The notes beneath the pieces are model-generated. The model had not been told where the DNA came from and searched no databases. It worked only from the letters and a program-made list of their open reading frames with translations. From Thermoproteota archaeon (GTDB taxonomy: Archaea > Korarchaeota > JAOZGF01 > JAOZFZ01): DNA of 64,000 bases. A program made the position numbers and the translations under genes. Location: assembly GCA_027492035.1 (NCBI GenBank), contig JAOZFT010000035.1, forward strand, positions 85,923 through 149,922, read 5' to 3'. Below are positions 63,986 through 64,000 of this stretch, piece by piece. The first letter of the stretch is position 1; the number at the start of each line of letters is the position of its first letter.

Positions 63986-63997
63986 GTTTATAAGCCC
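63986..63997 (-). promoter_or_regulatory. TATA-containing repeat copy 2
   Basis: This is an exact 12-base copy of 63953-63964. The 33-base spacing is about three helical turns. It could be a second promoter, or part of a regulator binding site that overlaps the TATA sequence; on the plus strand it reads TTTATAAG and may serve a gene beyond the window. Confidence 0.5.
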
Positions 63998-64000
63998 ATT

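Noticed and set aside
1..64000. CRISPR array, rRNA or tRNA gene
   Set aside because: I saw no regularly spaced repeat of 24-40 bases and no segment folding as a tRNA or resembling rRNA by eye; a dedicated search could still find a tRNA.

Overview
The window reads as a chromosomal segment of an AT-rich, anaerobic archaeon. The archaeal markers are a PDCD5-type DNA-binding protein, an Hjc resolvase homologue, isopentenyl phosphate kinase, an archaeo-eukaryotic primase small-subunit homologue, TrmB and TRASH-domain regulators, and TATA-box promoters. Starts are often TTG or GTG 5-9 bases after an AGGTGA-like Shine-Dalgarno motif. The lineage cannot be fixed from this sequence; a TACK-type archaeon with fatty-acid or aromatic-acid metabolism and hydrogen metabolism would fit.

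Region 1 (1-33.3 kb) is ordinary chromosome with intact genes. A fatty-acid activation and oxidation operon (acyl-CoA dehydrogenase, acyl-CoA ligase, start of a third gene) is followed by fdhD, a PLP cysteine-synthase homologue, a TrmB-MobA-like fusion, an MBL hydrolase and small proteins. Copper resistance follows as an Lrp-TRASH regulator divergent from a CopA ATPase that itself ends in a YHS/TRASH metal domain. A metal-uptake locus (dtxR-znuC-znuB divergent from znuA) has a perfect DtxR-like operator in front of znuA. Then come sugar-nucleotide and cofactor nucleotidyltransferases, Hjc, isopentenyl phosphate kinase, the primase homologue and two tandem CLC-CBS chloride channel/transporter genes.

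Region 2 (32.2-43 kb) is a [NiFe]-hydrogenase locus: hypD, hypE, hypF, hypC, hypB, hypA, the small and large subunits, and the large-subunit protease. It is complete for building the NiFe(CN)2CO site, but no electron-transfer partner is encoded nearby. A formyltetrahydrofolate cyclo-ligase homologue closes the region.

Region 3 (43.1-57.4 kb) is an accessory, strongly decayed segment. It has an intact HEPN-MNT pair, an FAH-family hydrolase, a large DUF389 membrane protein, a VapBC pair, and many broken genes: a possible methylene-H4MPT dehydrogenase fragment, two DUF5320-type genes, HicA and a second HicB, a second MNT-HEPN pair, TnpB, a DUF3782 nuclease, an epimerase tail, an ATP-grasp protein and a winged-helix gene. 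Most breaks are single-base frameshifts, several in homopolymers, so either pseudogene decay or local sequence errors may be responsible.

Region 4 (57.4-64 kb) is one minus-strand operon for a surface glycan: a glycosyltransferase, a NeuD-like acetyltransferase, a glycosidase-fold beta-propeller protein, a methyltransferase, a WbqC-like protein, a DegT aminotransferase and a CapD/PseB-like dehydratase. It looks richer in G+C than region 1 and starts from a promoter with a repeated TATA element and a perfect 10-bp inverted repeat. I did not find one clearly new multi-gene system. The best novel leads are the TrmB-MobA fusion, the altered active sites (FdhD, Hjc, aspartic protease, both CLCs), the divergent primase and the palindromic operators.
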